Origin: Anastatus disparis
Taxonomy: Eukaryota; Arthropoda; Insecta; Hymenoptera; Eupelmidae
Direction of reading: 5' to 3'
Assembly: GCA_017163975.1 (NCBI GenBank)
Contig: JAFFSR010000239.1
Span: 1,984,001-2,048,000, forward strand
Length of the DNA: 64,000 nucleotides
In this document: positions 1 to 11,959 of the stretch, piece after piece
How the letters are laid out: the number at the start of each line of letters is the position of its first letter
Position numbering within the stretch: position 1 is the stretch's first letter
The notes under the pieces: generated by a model
Databases searched by the model: none
What the model saw: only the letters and a program-made list of their open reading frames with translations
What the model was told of the DNA's origin: nothing
Program-made: the position numbers and the translations under genes

Positions 1-2001
1 ATTATCATACATAAGATTATTTTCAGATTTTTCTTGAACATTTTTTTTATTTTTCATGACTTTTTTAATATCATCAACAGTATAAATTTTTTCTGCCTCT
101 CCAGAATTTTCTACTTCCATAGATTCTTCTTTATCAGTTAATGAATATATTTCCATAAGTTTTAATAACTTTTCTTTTGCAATACTGTCAGAATCAAGAA
201 ACGACGATATTTTTAAGATTTCAGGTATATAATGTTCAGAAAATTCATCAAAATTTAATATCAGTCTTTTTACAAATGTTTCATCTTTTAGACAATTTGG
301 AAAATCTCCATTAACGTTAAGAGTAAGAACATTTTTTAACTCTGGATAACACTTATCAACTTCATTATAAACATTTTTCAAAAAAGCTTTTGAAGATAAT
401 GTTTGATTTTCAGCATCACACTTTTGTTCTAAAGTTTGATAGACCAATTTAGCAATTTTCTGTTTATTGTATGCTTGAGCAATAGCTTTTACCCATAAAG
501 AAGCTAACAAGTTTTTGTTTGTATCCTTTACTTTTTTAAGCAATTCAATCAGTTGTAAAAAAAGCGATAATAATATTTTTTTCTCTTGTAACAAAAGAAG
601 AAAATCTTTCCAAAAATCTATTAATAATTCTGGTAAACAATTTTTTTCTACACAAGTTTCCTTATCAATAAAAACTGATAAAATTTCTGAATTTGCGATA
701 AACGCTTCATTATTTATGATTGATTCAATAATGATTTTCTCTTTTCTTAAAAAAGAATCACCTTTGCCAAGATTTTTTGATACTTCTGATAATAATAAGT
801 TTGATACAGTTGAAAGATCTGTTTCGTCAGTGACAGAAAATTCTTTACCATTTGAATCTTTTACATTTAACTCTTGAAACAAGTTATTTAAATTTTCTCT
901 ATGAAAAAAAAAAGATTATGATAGAACTTTTAAATCAATTGTATACAATAAAAAATAAAAATTTTTAAATTGATTTACCTTATCTCAGTATCTGGAAGAT
1001 CTGATATTTTAGTATGTTTAGTTATTTTATATAAATTTACAGCTGTCCATAATTCAATTAAATCAATAATATTTTCTTCATCTTCTGAATAAAAATATTC
1101 TGAATTTTCCTTTTCTTGCAATACTTGCAAATTTTTGGCTTCTGCAGCCCAATATTCTTCCTGTACATAAAATTAACAATAAACTTTCTATTATGAGAAT
1201 ATTAAGAATTTATAAGTTTCAGTCCTTTAAAAAAATACTTACATGTAACCAAGTTAATAAAATATTAGCAACAACACGCATAACATCAATGGAAGGTAAT
1301 TCATGACCATGAGCTGTATCGTGTCTCAGATCAACAATCCAATCAGGAATATTTAATTGTTTAGCAATAACAAACAAAGAAGTTTGTTTATTATGTGCAA
1401 TATTTGAAATATGATTTAAAAATTTCATTATCACAGTTGAATACATCATACGTAAATCATTTTCATAAGATATAGCCATTTCACCACTGACAATTTTTGG
1501 TGTCCATTCACGATCTCGAAGACAAACTTGTAACAATCCTAAAGTACATTCTATACCAACTGATAATTTAGGTATCCTATTAAAAAATTATAAATATTGA
1601 AACTTTTGTACAATTAGAAACTATTGAAAGAAATGTTTTTTAATTTGTACAACCTTGCTTTCCATACGAGAAGAGTTTCGTAAGCTTTGCTTTGTTCGGA
1701 AATATCGCCTAAATAAATTTCTTTGTAAACCTGATGCCATTCTTCTCTAAAAAATATTTATTTGTTAACAATACATTGTTTACAAACTATCTATAATAGT
1801 TTTCATTGTAGGTTAGAAATAATTTTTTTTGTTAAAATAGGCTAATGTATTGATAAAAAAGTTAACAATATTTGTTAAAAGAACAGTCTAATTAATTATT
1901 ATTAATTTTTAAAGAAGTTTTTATTCATAATTACTTTTGTTTACTTACACTGAAGACCAAGGCACGTGTATCAAATCTTCTCGCTTTCCTGAAAGCGCCA
2001 T
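1..2001 (-). CDS. LAS1L: LAS1-like protein, pre-rRNA (ITS2) endonuclease subunit; 3' end beyond window
   Basis: In the family, Las1 is a HEPN-domain endoribonuclease that works with the Grc3/NOL9 kinase to cut ITS2 of pre-rRNA during 60S ribosome biogenesis in the nucleolus. Five coding exons join in frame: 1949-2001, 1654-1746, 1243-1576, 979-1160 and 898 down to base 1. The reading frame is still open at the window edge, giving about 520 codons here. The ATG at 2001 gives the family N-terminus (VPW..VEEWHQVYK). The exon at 1243-1576 carries the Las1 core, including the HEPN catalytic motif RHDTAH (RxxxxH, about residues 131-136). The long last exon is acidic and Lys/Ser-rich with little recognisable similarity, as is usual for the fast-evolving C-terminal half. 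The gene lies head-to-tail behind CCDC115, separated by about 320 bp. Assignment is firm; the true C-terminus is not in view. Confidence 0.9.
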
Positions 2002-2066
2002 TTTTACTTTTCATTAGTGCGCGCGAATAAATTCAAATTTATGATACATTATATACTATGTTAATT

Positions 2067-2114
2067 ATTTTTACTAAATTTCATGTTAATATTGACATGA
2101 AATTTAGTAAAAAT
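2067..2114. repeat. Perfect 20-bp inverted repeat (hairpin) upstream of LAS1
   Basis: Arms 2067-2086 and 2095-2114 are exact reverse complements, separated by an 8-nt loop. The element lies 66 bp upstream of the LAS1 ATG, in the 317-bp spacer between CCDC115 and LAS1 (2002-2318). It could fold in the LAS1 5' leader or the CCDC115 3' end, or be a remnant of a small foldback element. The rest of the spacer is AT-rich and shows nothing else recognisable. Confidence 0.8.
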
Positions 2115-2318
2115 CATTAATTTAAGTTCAAGTTCTTTTATATATGAAAAAAAATGAATATTAAATTAAAATTTAAAAAATCTCTCATTCGCTCAAATTT
2201 TCAATGAGATTATAAAATTATGAATTCTATTATAAAATTTTTTTAAATGAGAAAGAAAGGTTTAAAGAGTGAATTACGACATTTCATTATGAAATATTAA
2301 TTTATTAAAAAAATAACA

Positions 2319-2881
2319 TCATGTAACAACTTTTTTCATTAACTTTAAGGATTCAGATTCACTCGTAACTTTTGTTAGTTGTGATTGAATATTGGCTAAT
2401 TTTACTATGAGGTATGTTGCATTTTGGAAATGTTTTTGTGCATGTCTTAAACTTTGTGGTACAAGAACTCCAAACCATTTGATAGGGTCACGAATTTGTT
2501 CATCTTTTTTCATACCAATATCAAAAGTAGGAATTTCTTGAGAATCATCACTTTCACTCTTAGTGTAAGTTGTTTCCAAATCAAATAATGAATTCATTTC
2601 ATTGTCTTCACTTGGAATTTGAAGTACACCAACTTTTTCTTTTCCCTGAATATATCTGGCTTTGGCTATATCTATATGACCTTGACGTAATGCATTTTCC
2701 AAATGTATGCTTGTTAATACTTTCTCTTCTATTAATTCCAAATTCTTAATAACTAAGTCATCCAGTGCTTCACAGATTTCATCTATACTTTTATCTGAAC
2801 TCTGAAAATATAAAAAAAATTATGTGATTATTAAATTAATTAGGAAATTGCTGTTATTTGAAATTTTGTTTATACATTCAT
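2319..2881 (-). CDS. CCDC115: CCDC115 / Vma22-like V-ATPase assembly factor
   Basis: CCDC115 is the animal counterpart of yeast Vma22, an ER/ERGIC factor that with TMEM199 helps assemble the V0 sector of the V-ATPase. The main exon is 2319-2801. It carries the coiled-coil N-terminus (CEALDDLVIKNLELIEEKV), the family block HIDIAKARYIQG followed by VGVLQI, and the conserved C-terminal block DPIKWFGVLVPQSLRHAQ..F. The 5' end is less certain. An acceptor at 2802-2804 joins best to a six-base first coding exon at 2876-2881 (Met-Asn) across a 74-nt intron with a GTATAA donor, giving about 162 residues. Human CCDC115 is about 180 residues. Gene identity is good; the exact start is provisional. Confidence 0.82.
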
Positions 2882-3044
2882 TCTTTTTTGTTTTTTCTAA
2901 AACTTTAAAAATCTAATTTAAGATTCATCTAATTAATGATGGTTATAAAAAATAATTTATATCTAGAAAAACTTTTACCAACCTTCAGTTAATGACGAAT
3001 ACCACAAACGAATCAGTCTTATTAAATCTGCTGTTATTTATACA

Positions 3045-4517
3045 TTAATGTATTGACTGATGCTTGTAAATAATGAATTCATTAAAATTACCATGTTGAG
3101 AAAAATGAGTATCTTTACAAGTAATCAGTTCTTTATAATATTTAAGAAATGGTTTAATAAATTGTACTGTTGTATCGTAAATAATCACATGACTCGGTAA
3201 AGTGATACTAGTTTTATTTAAATAATTAATTTCCAACCATTTCATTGGATTCATAAAGAACTCATCAGTTTCATTGATATAATCTTTTGTTCCTTCTAAA
3301 TTAGGCTCACAAGTTAAAAATCTCATTGAAACATTTTTATGCAAATGACTGTAATAAGGAGTCGCATGACAGGTTGTTAAAAAGAGAATGTCAATATCAG
3401 AAATATTTTTAGTTTGTATATCATTTCTGAGATGTTTCATAACATTTAAGGCTCCTTGTTGGTGTAAAACAGAAAAGTAAAATCCAGGTAATACATTACT
3501 AATAATTAATAAAAAGATAAAAATTTTTTTCCTTGAAACTATAACTTTTTCTGAAAATAAACTTTCATCTATTATAAAAATTAACATTGGTAATGCTGGA
3601 AGAATAAACCTGAATTCTTTATGAGAAAGCAAAGAATAAACACTTATAGACCAAATTGTTGTAACAGCTAAGATTGATGATTTATAAAAATTATTATAAT
3701 TTTTGAAACTTCTGTATATTGCAAATGGTAAAAGAACTAAATTTAAGCCTAATAGTACTGGTAAACCTGCAGTCAAATACCACAATGAAGACATTTTCCC
3801 ATACTGTTCTGAAATATTATTCAAAACATTTATTTTGAAAAATTCCCATGGTGTTAGGATAAATTTTTTATAACACGTCACATCAATAACAGTAGAAATT
3901 ATGAAGCAAGATATTCCTGTTAGTAAATATCGAATTATAAGAATTTTATTCCTAGAAAGATGATAAAGACAAAGTGGTAACCAAAAAATTGCTGCTGTAG
4001 GTCGTACGAAACACAAAAAGCCAACTATCCACAAAAACTTTGAACTTTTTCTTGGATTATCTTTCCAAGGATATTCAGACAATGCAACCATTGTCAAACA
4101 TGTTTCAAAACTATTGATTAAAGTTCTAGTAGCACAGTAATACCAGTACCAATTGATACAAAGATTGAATAATGCTAATTTGCTACCAGTCCAAATATAA
4201 AACTTATATTCTGCATAAGCACATAACAAGGCTTGAAAAATTCTTGGCAAAATTGTTAATATAATATCATAATCGATATTTAAAAGTTGAACAATAGAAT
4301 ATAAAATTGAGATCAAAAAGGGATACAGATAACTTCTGATTCCAACATGCCATTCCCAAGTGAGATATCCATAATCAAACGATAATTTGTGAGCTATTTC
4401 TAATGATTGCCAATATTCATCAGGAACATGAGAAGTTTGTACAATAAAAACTGAACTAACTCTCCATAAAATAAGTAAATAAAAAATTTTACTGTGCAAA
4501 AATCTTGGTAAACTCAT
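3045..4517 (-). CDS. PIGB: GPI mannosyltransferase 3 (PIG-B), GT22 family
   Basis: PIG-B adds the third mannose to the glycosylphosphatidylinositol anchor precursor, using dolichol-phosphate-mannose on the luminal side of the ER. It is a single uninterrupted 490-codon ORF. The first luminal loop has the family signature VPDEYWQSLEIAH (Asp33/Glu34 acidic pair), followed by GYLTWEW.VGIRSYLYP. About ten hydrophobic membrane segments follow, and the block SHKEFRFILPALPM near residue 300 is also diagnostic of GT22. Length is slightly below human PIGB (554), mainly from short termini. No introns are seen. The gene shares a divergent intergenic region with CLPTM1, and CCDC115 follows it on the same strand after about 160 bp. 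Confidence 0.93.
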   Translation of the reverse strand: MSLPRFLHSKIFYLLILWRVSSVFIVQTSHVPDEYWQSLEIAHKLSFDYGYLTWEWHVGIRSYLYPFLISILYSIVQLLNIDYDIILTILPRIFQALLCAYAEYKFYIWTGSKLALFNLCINWYWYYCATRTLINSFETCLTMVALSEYPWKDNPRKSSKFLWIVGFLCFVRPTAAIFWLPLCLYHLSRNKILIIRYLLTGISCFIISTVIDVTCYKKFILTPWEFFKINVLNNISEQYGKMSSLWYLTAGLPVLLGLNLVLLPFAIYRSFKNYNNFYKSSILAVTTIWSISVYSLLSHKEFRFILPALPMLIFIIDESLFSEKVIVSRKKIFIFLLIISNVLPGFYFSVLHQQGALNVMKHLRNDIQTKNISDIDILFLTTCHATPYYSHLHKNVSMRFLTCEPNLEGTKDYINETDEFFMNPMKWLEINYLNKTSITLPSHVIIYDTTVQFIKPFLKYYKELITCKDTHFSQHGNFNEFIIYKHQSIH

Positions 4518-5751
4518 GATGTAATATCTAGAACAATAAGGTTACATCAGCCAATATTTTATGGGATTTAATTAAAATTTAAGAGTAATCATAACCTTTC
4601 GAAATAAAAATTCCGAATTTAAAGGCGAATATTAATTAAATTTTCAAATCAATAATGAATGAATGTATATACAAAATATCTACAATTTTTCGTCAATAAA
4701 TGACTCATTTAGTAAACACTGATTTCACATAAAATAATAAAAGCACACTTATGAAAAACATAAACTTTTGTTATCTGATACATACGTGTCCCATTATTAT
4801 GCTTTGGTATTTACTAAATTATTTTTTTATCTACTACTTGACTAATAAAACATGTAAATAAACATAACGGGTGCGCGTGTTCAGACATTGTTGAATGCGC
4901 GCGCAGTTCTAACTAATCATATGATGAATTATCATCATTTTTAAAGAGCCATGGGCCATGGGCCATGAAGCAAAAAAAAAAATTAATCTTTGCTCCGATA
5001 TAAAAAATTTTAAAAACTTATTTTTATAATTAATTTTATAATATAATTTTTTTATAAATTTGTTCGTATTTTTTATAACAAAAAAGTTTTATTCAGTTTT
5101 TTTTTTTACAAATAATCTTGATTATAATAAAATCTTTGAATTAAATTAAAATAAATAATATCATTGATAGTTATTTTATCGCATGGAAAATAATTTTTTC
5201 ATAATTGTAACTATACTTTTTCACCTTTAAATCTTTAAAGGGTTTCTCTTTTATAAGAAGGTTAAAAAAAATTTTTTTAATGTTATTTCTTTTTTGTTTT
5301 TTAATGTCATGAGCGATTTAAAGACAATTTATAAACATATACGTTTTTTATTAAAATTATTCATTTTATTTAAAAAGACGCTCATCCAATAACCTTTTAA
5401 AGAATCAGTCACGAGTTAGTACGAAAAATCGTCATATCCGGCAGCGATGTTTTCTTATATTTTCCCTATATCCTATAGGCTATTGTGCTAGTGCCAGTGC
5501 CACATATGTATATAAATACAGATATACGTATATATAACAATAATAATAGGAAATATATAGGGGAAACATAACAGAACGCGCGATTCGGTGACGACGTCAG
5601 GCGAGGCCCAAAGACTCAATTTTTTTTTGTCGTCATCTTAATATCATACAAACGTTTGCCTAAGAAGACATCGAAAACGGATTTGCTTAAGGAAAAATTA
5701 CTTTCAACTCCTTTTTGGAGATTAACTTGAAAATAAAAGGTGTGTTGAAAA
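4518..5751. promoter_or_regulatory. Shared divergent upstream region of PIGB and CLPTM1
   Basis: This is 1.2 kb between two start codons that point away from each other. It contains a short CpG-containing stretch (about 4870-4910, alternating GC) near the PIGB side and a GC-richer block at about 5570-5660 that is probably CLPTM1 5' UTR. The middle is AT-rich with homopolymer runs. A small tandem of CATGGGC lies at about 4949-4967. No open reading frame of note. Promoter role is inferred from position only. Confidence 0.5.
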
Positions 5752-8700
5752 ATGGCAACGGATAGCGTAGGTGACGGCGGTGCCGAACGTCGCGACGCCC
5801 AGGAGTCGACGACGACGTCGGACAGTCATGAGGGTAATAACGGAGAAGTTGTGCCAGTTGCATCTAACACCGACGGCGAAGTTGAACAAAGCGTGAGTTG
5901 CATTTTTCCTCAGATAACCATGTAATATTTTTATGAGAAATTAAAAATTTCTTAAAAAATTATTTCATTTTATAGGTTAGGAATTTAATTTAGAGTAAAT
6001 GAAAATAGTCTATTAGATTGTATGATGACCATGAATTTTGCTATTACGTTCACATTTCTGCGTCTGCAGAACCATTAAGCGTGATTGCATTTTCTGTACA
6101 TAAAATTTTATTTTATTAAAAGATCAGTTTTAGTTAACGATATTTCCTATCTGTTATTTATTTAGTTTACAACATAAAACGGTAAATTTCAGCAAAAAAT
6201 ACAGGAATTAAAATAATTATATTGATTGTATTATCAGTATTTTTAAATTATATAAACTTTCCAAGGTTTTATGAATGTTGAGAAAATAATCTTTCAATAA
6301 AACTTAATTGAATGAATAAATACATTTAAATGAGTATTAATGTTATTAAATTCATTAAATATTGTTGCAATCACAAAATGCAATACTTGTTATTTGTATT
6401 TTTGTTAGAAATTATTTTTATTATTTTGTTACAACAAAATTTGGATTTAATTTATGATAATTTTTCTTATTAAAAATTAATAGCAGTAATTCTATTTGTG
6501 TAAATGAAAATTGTTATTTTTAAATATTTATTCACTTATCTTTAATTTAATCAATAATGTTATCTAATTATTGAGTAAATATGAACTGCATGAATAAAAA
6601 TTAAAAATAAATTATCATTAATTATGTTTGCTAATAATTGTATTAATTATTTGGTTAATAGGCAAATAACCAAGAAGGGGACCAAAGACCAAAGCCACAA
6701 GGAAACTTTGCGCAATCTTTCTATTCTGTAACCAAATCACTGATTATCAGAGGTGTCATCATTTATTTTATTAGTTCTTTATTTCGAAGATCTCAAACTC
6801 CAACGACTCCTGGCCAAGCTCCTGTTGCAGCTCCAAATGCTGCATTTAATGCTTTTGCTAATGGAACCTTATTTGATTTGCACGTTTACTTATCTGAATC
6901 TGAAGTTTTTCAAAATTTTAAAGATCCAGGAGCATTAGTGTGGTCTGAGTATGGTTTAATTTATGGTGATTGGTATGGAGGGCCTAATGGTGATGGAAGT
7001 AAAGTTTTTACTCATACCTTTGTACCATCTAAAAATTTACTTAACAATGGATCGATATACCTTCATGTGTATGTTACAAAGAGTGGTAAATCACCTGATC
7101 CTTCAGTTGGAAAAAAATTATATGCTGGGGAAATAATGTCATATACAAAGAAAATGGTAAATAAATTCAAAAAAGTTAAATATCAACAGACTGTTAATTT
7201 ACTAACAGGACAAACTCAAGCTAGTGAAGAAGAAATTGCGGTAATTTTAACTACTTATGTGAATTTCATATAAATTAATTTAAAAATATTGTATATGTTG
7301 AAAAATAATTATATTTTCAGAAAGCTAAAGTTATGAATCAAGAAATATTGTCTCATTGGCATCCAAATTTAACAATAAATTTGATAACAGACCAAACTAA
7401 TTGGGTACAGGGTCAAGTGCCTTCACCTATAGATGAATGTAAACTATTTTTTATTTTTCTTCATCATAATTAAAAATATTTAATGATTTAATGTGTTATT
7501 TCAGACATTGAATTTTCACACAATGGAAGATTTTACAAACCTGTTATCTTTTTGAATGACTTTTGGAGTATGCAAAAAGATTATCAACCCTTAAATGATA
7601 CTGTAAAACAACTTAAATTACAATTGACTTATCAACCTTTGTCTTTATTCAAATGGCAGCTTTATGCTGCTCATACAATGAGATCTAGGTGGACTTCATC
7701 TCTTCTCAGTAAGTCATCAAATCATAATTTATATTTTTAAATATTTTTTTTTTTTTTAATGTAGTATATCCGGTTTAAAAAATGAAATTTTTTTTCTTTT
7801 TTACAGCTGACACCGAGGAGGATAATAATGATCAAGATACTTTAAAAGAAACGTTATTAGAAACTAACCCTTATTTGTTAGGTATGACGGTTGCTGTATC
7901 TATATTACATAGCATTTTCGAATTTTTGGCATTTAAAAACGGTAAATTTATTCGTGATAAAAATTATCACATTTTTAATTTTTTGTTACTTTTTATTAAA
8001 ATATTATTAGTAAAAACAATAAATTCTGATCTTTATATTTTTTCACAGATATTCAATTTTGGAACAATCGAAAATCTCTTGAAGGACTTTCAGTGCGTTC
8101 AGTCTTCTTTAATGTATTCCAATCTCTTGTGGTTCTGTTATATGTCTTTGATAACGAAACCAATACTTTAGTGCGCATTAGTTGTGGAGTTGGTTTAGCT
8201 ATTGAAATTTGGAAGATTAACAAAGTAGTAGATATTAAGGTGGACCGTTCCAGAAAAATCCTTGGTGTTTTTCCTAGTCTGATATTCCAAGATAAGGGCT
8301 CTTATGTTGAGTCTTCAACAAAGGAATACGATAGACTAGCCTTTAAATATCTATCTTGGTTATTGTTTCCTCTATTAGGTGGTTATGCAATTTATTCTCT
8401 TATGTATCTTGAGCACAAGGGCTGGTACTCATGGGTGCTCAATATGCTTTATGGATTCCTCTTGACATTTGGTTTCATTATGATGACGCCCCAATTATTT
8501 ATAAATTACAAACTAAAAAGTGTTGCTCATCTACCTTGGCGCATGATGTCTTATAAGTTCTTGAATACTTTTATTGATGATATCTTTGCGTTTGTGATCA
8601 AGATGCCAACGCTATACAGGTTAGGATGTTTCCGTGATGATATTATATTCTTTATTTTCTTGTATCAACGCTGGATCTACAAAATTGATCACACGAGAAT

Positions 8701-8809
8701 CAATGAGTTTGGATTCAGTGGAGAGATGGAAGCAGAATTGACTGAAGACAAAAAGAAGAAAGCTATAGAAAACAAAGACAATTCCAAAGAGGATAAGAAA
8801 ACGAAATAA
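5752..8809 (+). CDS. CLPTM1: CLPTM1 (cleft lip and palate transmembrane protein 1 homologue)
   Basis: CLPTM1 is a multipass ER/Golgi membrane protein; in vertebrates it retains GABA-A receptors and limits their surface delivery. Six exons join in frame: 5752-5892, 6662-7240, 7321-7438, 7505-7708, 7807-7941 and 8049-8809, giving 645 residues (human 669). After a hydrophilic acidic N-terminus comes a first membrane segment (SLIIRGVIIYFISSLF, about residues 73-88). A large conserved luminal domain follows (family blocks LHVYLSESE, HWHPNLTINLITDQT, YKPVIFLNDFW), then the multi-helix C-terminal half with MTPQLFINYKLKSVAHLPWR and KFLNTFIDDIFAFVIKMP, near-invariant in the family. The tail is Lys/Glu-rich. 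Introns are short (66-107 nt) except the first (769 nt). The start gives an Ala-Thr-Asp N-terminus in a GC-richer context than the surroundings. Confidence 0.96.
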
Positions 8810-10442
8810 ATACTTATTATATGTTCGTATGCTTGTTTGTATGTGAGAAAGAACAAACATTATTATAGAGTGTCTTAAAGATGTATCTTTCATTCATGAG
8901 AGTTATTCTGGCCTGGTTAACATGTTTCATTTATAATAATCAAGCAGTATTTTTGAAAGGCATTTTTGATTTTTGTTTTTAAAACTCTAAAAGTTAAAAA
9001 TTAGGATTCTAGATTTTTTTCAGTATTATGTACTAGTGCAAACAAATAGTTGTGTTGTCATTGTACATTCCTATACTATTGCTGTTCATTTTTTAGTTCA
9101 ATAATCTAATTTTCAAACTTTTTTTATGCAATCTCTACAAATTTAGTTAGTAAATTTAAGTGATTTGAAAATTAATAATTAATAATTGCAATGAATGCTG
9201 ATGACCAGGCTAGTTAATTGACAATGTAATACTGGTATTTAGTGTGAAATAATTCTTATGCTGCAATATAATTTAAGGTTTTCAAAAAAATTGAAATAAC
9301 TAACATTTTTTTTAATATTTTAAATTTCAATGATAAAAGAAATATTAGTTATAGGTATCTTTGACGAATAAAATATTTACACTAAAATACCAGTTACTTT
9401 GTAATAAATTGAGTGGCTGTGTAAAATTGTGCGCAAATGTGTGTATACGTAATAATACCGAACTATGGAATTGAATTATGGTTGAGAAAATTAAAGTTGA
9501 AAAAAGAGATAATAGAGATCAGTGTATAAAAAATAACTTACGCGACGTAAAACAAGTATTTGTTATCTGTGAATCACAAAAGAAAAAAAAATTTATGAAT
9601 AGTAAAATATGCAAGTCAGGCTTCCAGTTCATTATTGTATTTACTTTATACTATGAATTGTTTGTCAATGTGCTAAAACAACATAATTTATCATTAATAT
9701 AAAATGAAACTTCAATCAGATTAAATTATTTTTAAAAATTAAATATCTCAAACTTAATTATCTTAGTTTACATTAACATAGAAAGTATATAGGATAGTAA
9801 ATTAGTTGCAATTAAATATTAGAGATATTAATTTTTAAAAGTAAGTTAACTGTCTTATACAAAATTCATTAGCTGTTTGTTATAAAATGCCCATGTTTTT
9901 CATATTAATTAAAAAACTTGTCTGTTTTTATTTGTTTTATTCTAATTTTACCCTTCTTCAATCAATGTACCTTTGTTTAGTCATGAACTGCCAAATGCGT
10001 GAAATTTATATTAATGCAATGATTTTCAATAAAAATTTAAATATGTTTATGTTTTTCCTTTGATTTAATAAAAAAATATAGAAAAATTAATGGACTCAGA
10101 ATTTTGGAGCTATCGGCCACAAATTTTGATTCAATTTTGGAATAAGTTTTGTGACCATAAATTATGAAAAAAAACCGTTTTTTAGGTTTAATACTTGATT
10201 TTTCTAAAGCTGTAAGTCATAATGTTTCTGAAAAATTTTCTTAAAAATGACTATTTACGTTAATGACGAGAGAGCTCCTTCGTTCGTTTTGCAATCTCCT
10301 TGTGAGAAATTAAATTCTTTTGATAGTAAAATATTTTAATCCCTTGAAAATTTATTAAGAAATAAAAAACTTACGAAAATGTACGAAAAAGTATTAATCA
10401 AAAATCAACATTCAAAGGTCTCAGAGCCTCACTCGGCAGAGT

Positions 10443-10521
10443 ATGTGCTTTGTCCATAAAACACACTGATTATTTCTGTCGCTAATTTGTAACGCTATGA
10501 CAGCATAAATACAGCAACGTA
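10443..10521 (+). mobile_element. Diverged, truncated copy of the tRNA-derived SINE-like repeat
   Basis: This stretch aligns by eye, in the opposite strand orientation, with the repeats at 11041, 14594 and 33075. It shares the order GTGCTTTGTCCATAAA, then CACACTGA, TCGCTAATT, GCATAAATACAGCAACG. It lacks the tRNA-like head. It is probably an old copy. Confidence 0.6.
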
Positions 10522-11040
10522 AAATAAAAAAAAAATCAACATTCAATTTTATATTGTTTATTTTTATAATTTTTTAACAAATTAAAATTTGAATGTAATT
10601 TTTGCAATCTTAAATATGTGATTTTATCTTTTATAAGAAGATTGCCGAATGAACTGTCTTTGTAAAGTTATCCTTATTAACTTTAACAGTGATTTTTCAA
10701 GAAAATCCTTTAAAAACAGACAGAATAACTTATAACTTTCAAAAATTTGAGTGTCAAGTCAAAAGAACACGACTTTTTTCCTAATTAAAGATAACAAAAT
10801 TTCCTGAAAGTAAATAAAAATCCGTTATTGTCAACCTTAATACTCTTCTTGTAATATTTTACATTAGTATATGTGTCAAATATTTTTCAGCTATATTTCT
10901 TAAAAACTTAAATTTGTTTATCAGAATACTTTTAAGAATAATTGTACAAATAATAATTTAGGTGATCTATTTCTTTAATAAATTCAAATGGTAAAAAATA
11001 ATCTTTTGCATTTATTATTTATTTGATTTTGAAAATCTTT

Positions 11041-11157
11041 TTTATGCTATCATAACGATGTTAATTAGCGACGGAGGTTTCTAAATATGTTTGTGAATAA
11101 AGCATATGTATCGTATACAGTGATGCTTGTATCAATCAACCACCGAGAGCGGGATTA
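11041..11157 (-). mobile_element. SINE-like dispersed repeat, body with part of B-box side
   Basis: The core TTAGCGACGGAGGTTTC and GAATAAAGCATATGTATCGT are shared with the copies at 14594 and 33075. The strand is given so that the tRNA-like end is 5'. At that end GAGAGCGGGATT is the reverse of an AATCCCGCTCTC B-box flank, but the head is cut off directly after it. It sits in the spacer between CLPTM1 and TSC1. Confidence 0.75.
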
Positions 11158-11959
11158 ATTTGTTTAACCAATATTAAAACTAGTTGAATATAATTTTTTT
11201 AATAGCCTGTTGATACTTTAATAAATAAAAAATTATGAAATTCTCAAGTTTAATGATATAGTACGTTTTTGTAGCCTGATTGATAAAAAAATTGGTATTA
11301 TCTCTGTTGAATGCTACTTACCTTTTCTTCTTTAATCTTTATTCACTAGTTAATTGAAAAGACTTTTATGATGGATATAAAGCAATTCGAGATTCTTTAC
11401 CTTAATTTGATCATTAACATAAGAAAAAATGAATGTTGAAAAGATCATACTGTGTTCTAAATTATTATTAATTCTGTAAAATAATTTGATAAGAATAATT
11501 GATTTCTTATGGATGTAATTAATGTCTGAGGTAAAAAATGAAAATAATTAAATTTGCTCACAAAATATTATTTTATTTAGAGCGAATTTGTCGCAAAGAC
11601 ATTTCATCTTTGTTTCAGCGAAAAGTTTTTAAAGCATGAAGCATGTGTGTGTATTTTTGTTTATGTGTAGTTGTTTTTCTCTTGTCCAGTGTAAATACAT
11701 TTTTTCTTTGCGTTGTTTTTTTTTATTTCATCACACACATACACATCCTATTAATAAACCGTCAATATCACCATTATCACGCGGACCGTATATAATTTAT
11801 ACACAAAAAATATGCCTCCTTATCTGATCAACTACAAAAAGAAAGAAATCACTCCAACTTCCGTGTGTACACGTAAATTCATTCAACGAGCGGCTCACAT
11901 TTTATCGCACTCACCCTCTCATTACAATATACATTCATAATAAAACAGCCTCGTCTTCC

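Larger units (their letters stand above)
8810..11959. other. Convergent spacer: CLPTM1 3' UTR and TSC1 3' side
   Basis: This is 3.1 kb between the CLPTM1 stop and the TSC1 stop on the other strand. Several AATAAA-type poly(A) signals lie downstream of CLPTM1 (for example near 9366 and 10030). The only structured content seen is two SINE-like fragments (10443-10521 and 11041-11157, listed separately). Short ORFs here (for example 9478-9702 and 11636-11827) have no family features and biased AT composition, so they are not called. Confidence 0.6.

Noticed and set aside
8621..8893. 90-codon ORF antisense to the CLPTM1 C-terminus
   Set aside because: Mirror of the conserved last CLPTM1 exon; Phe/Leu-rich by reverse reading of Lys codons.
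11636..11827. 63-codon ORF with signal-like start in the CLPTM1/TSC1 spacer
   Set aside because: No splice context or family similarity; Cys/Phe content follows from T-rich sequence.
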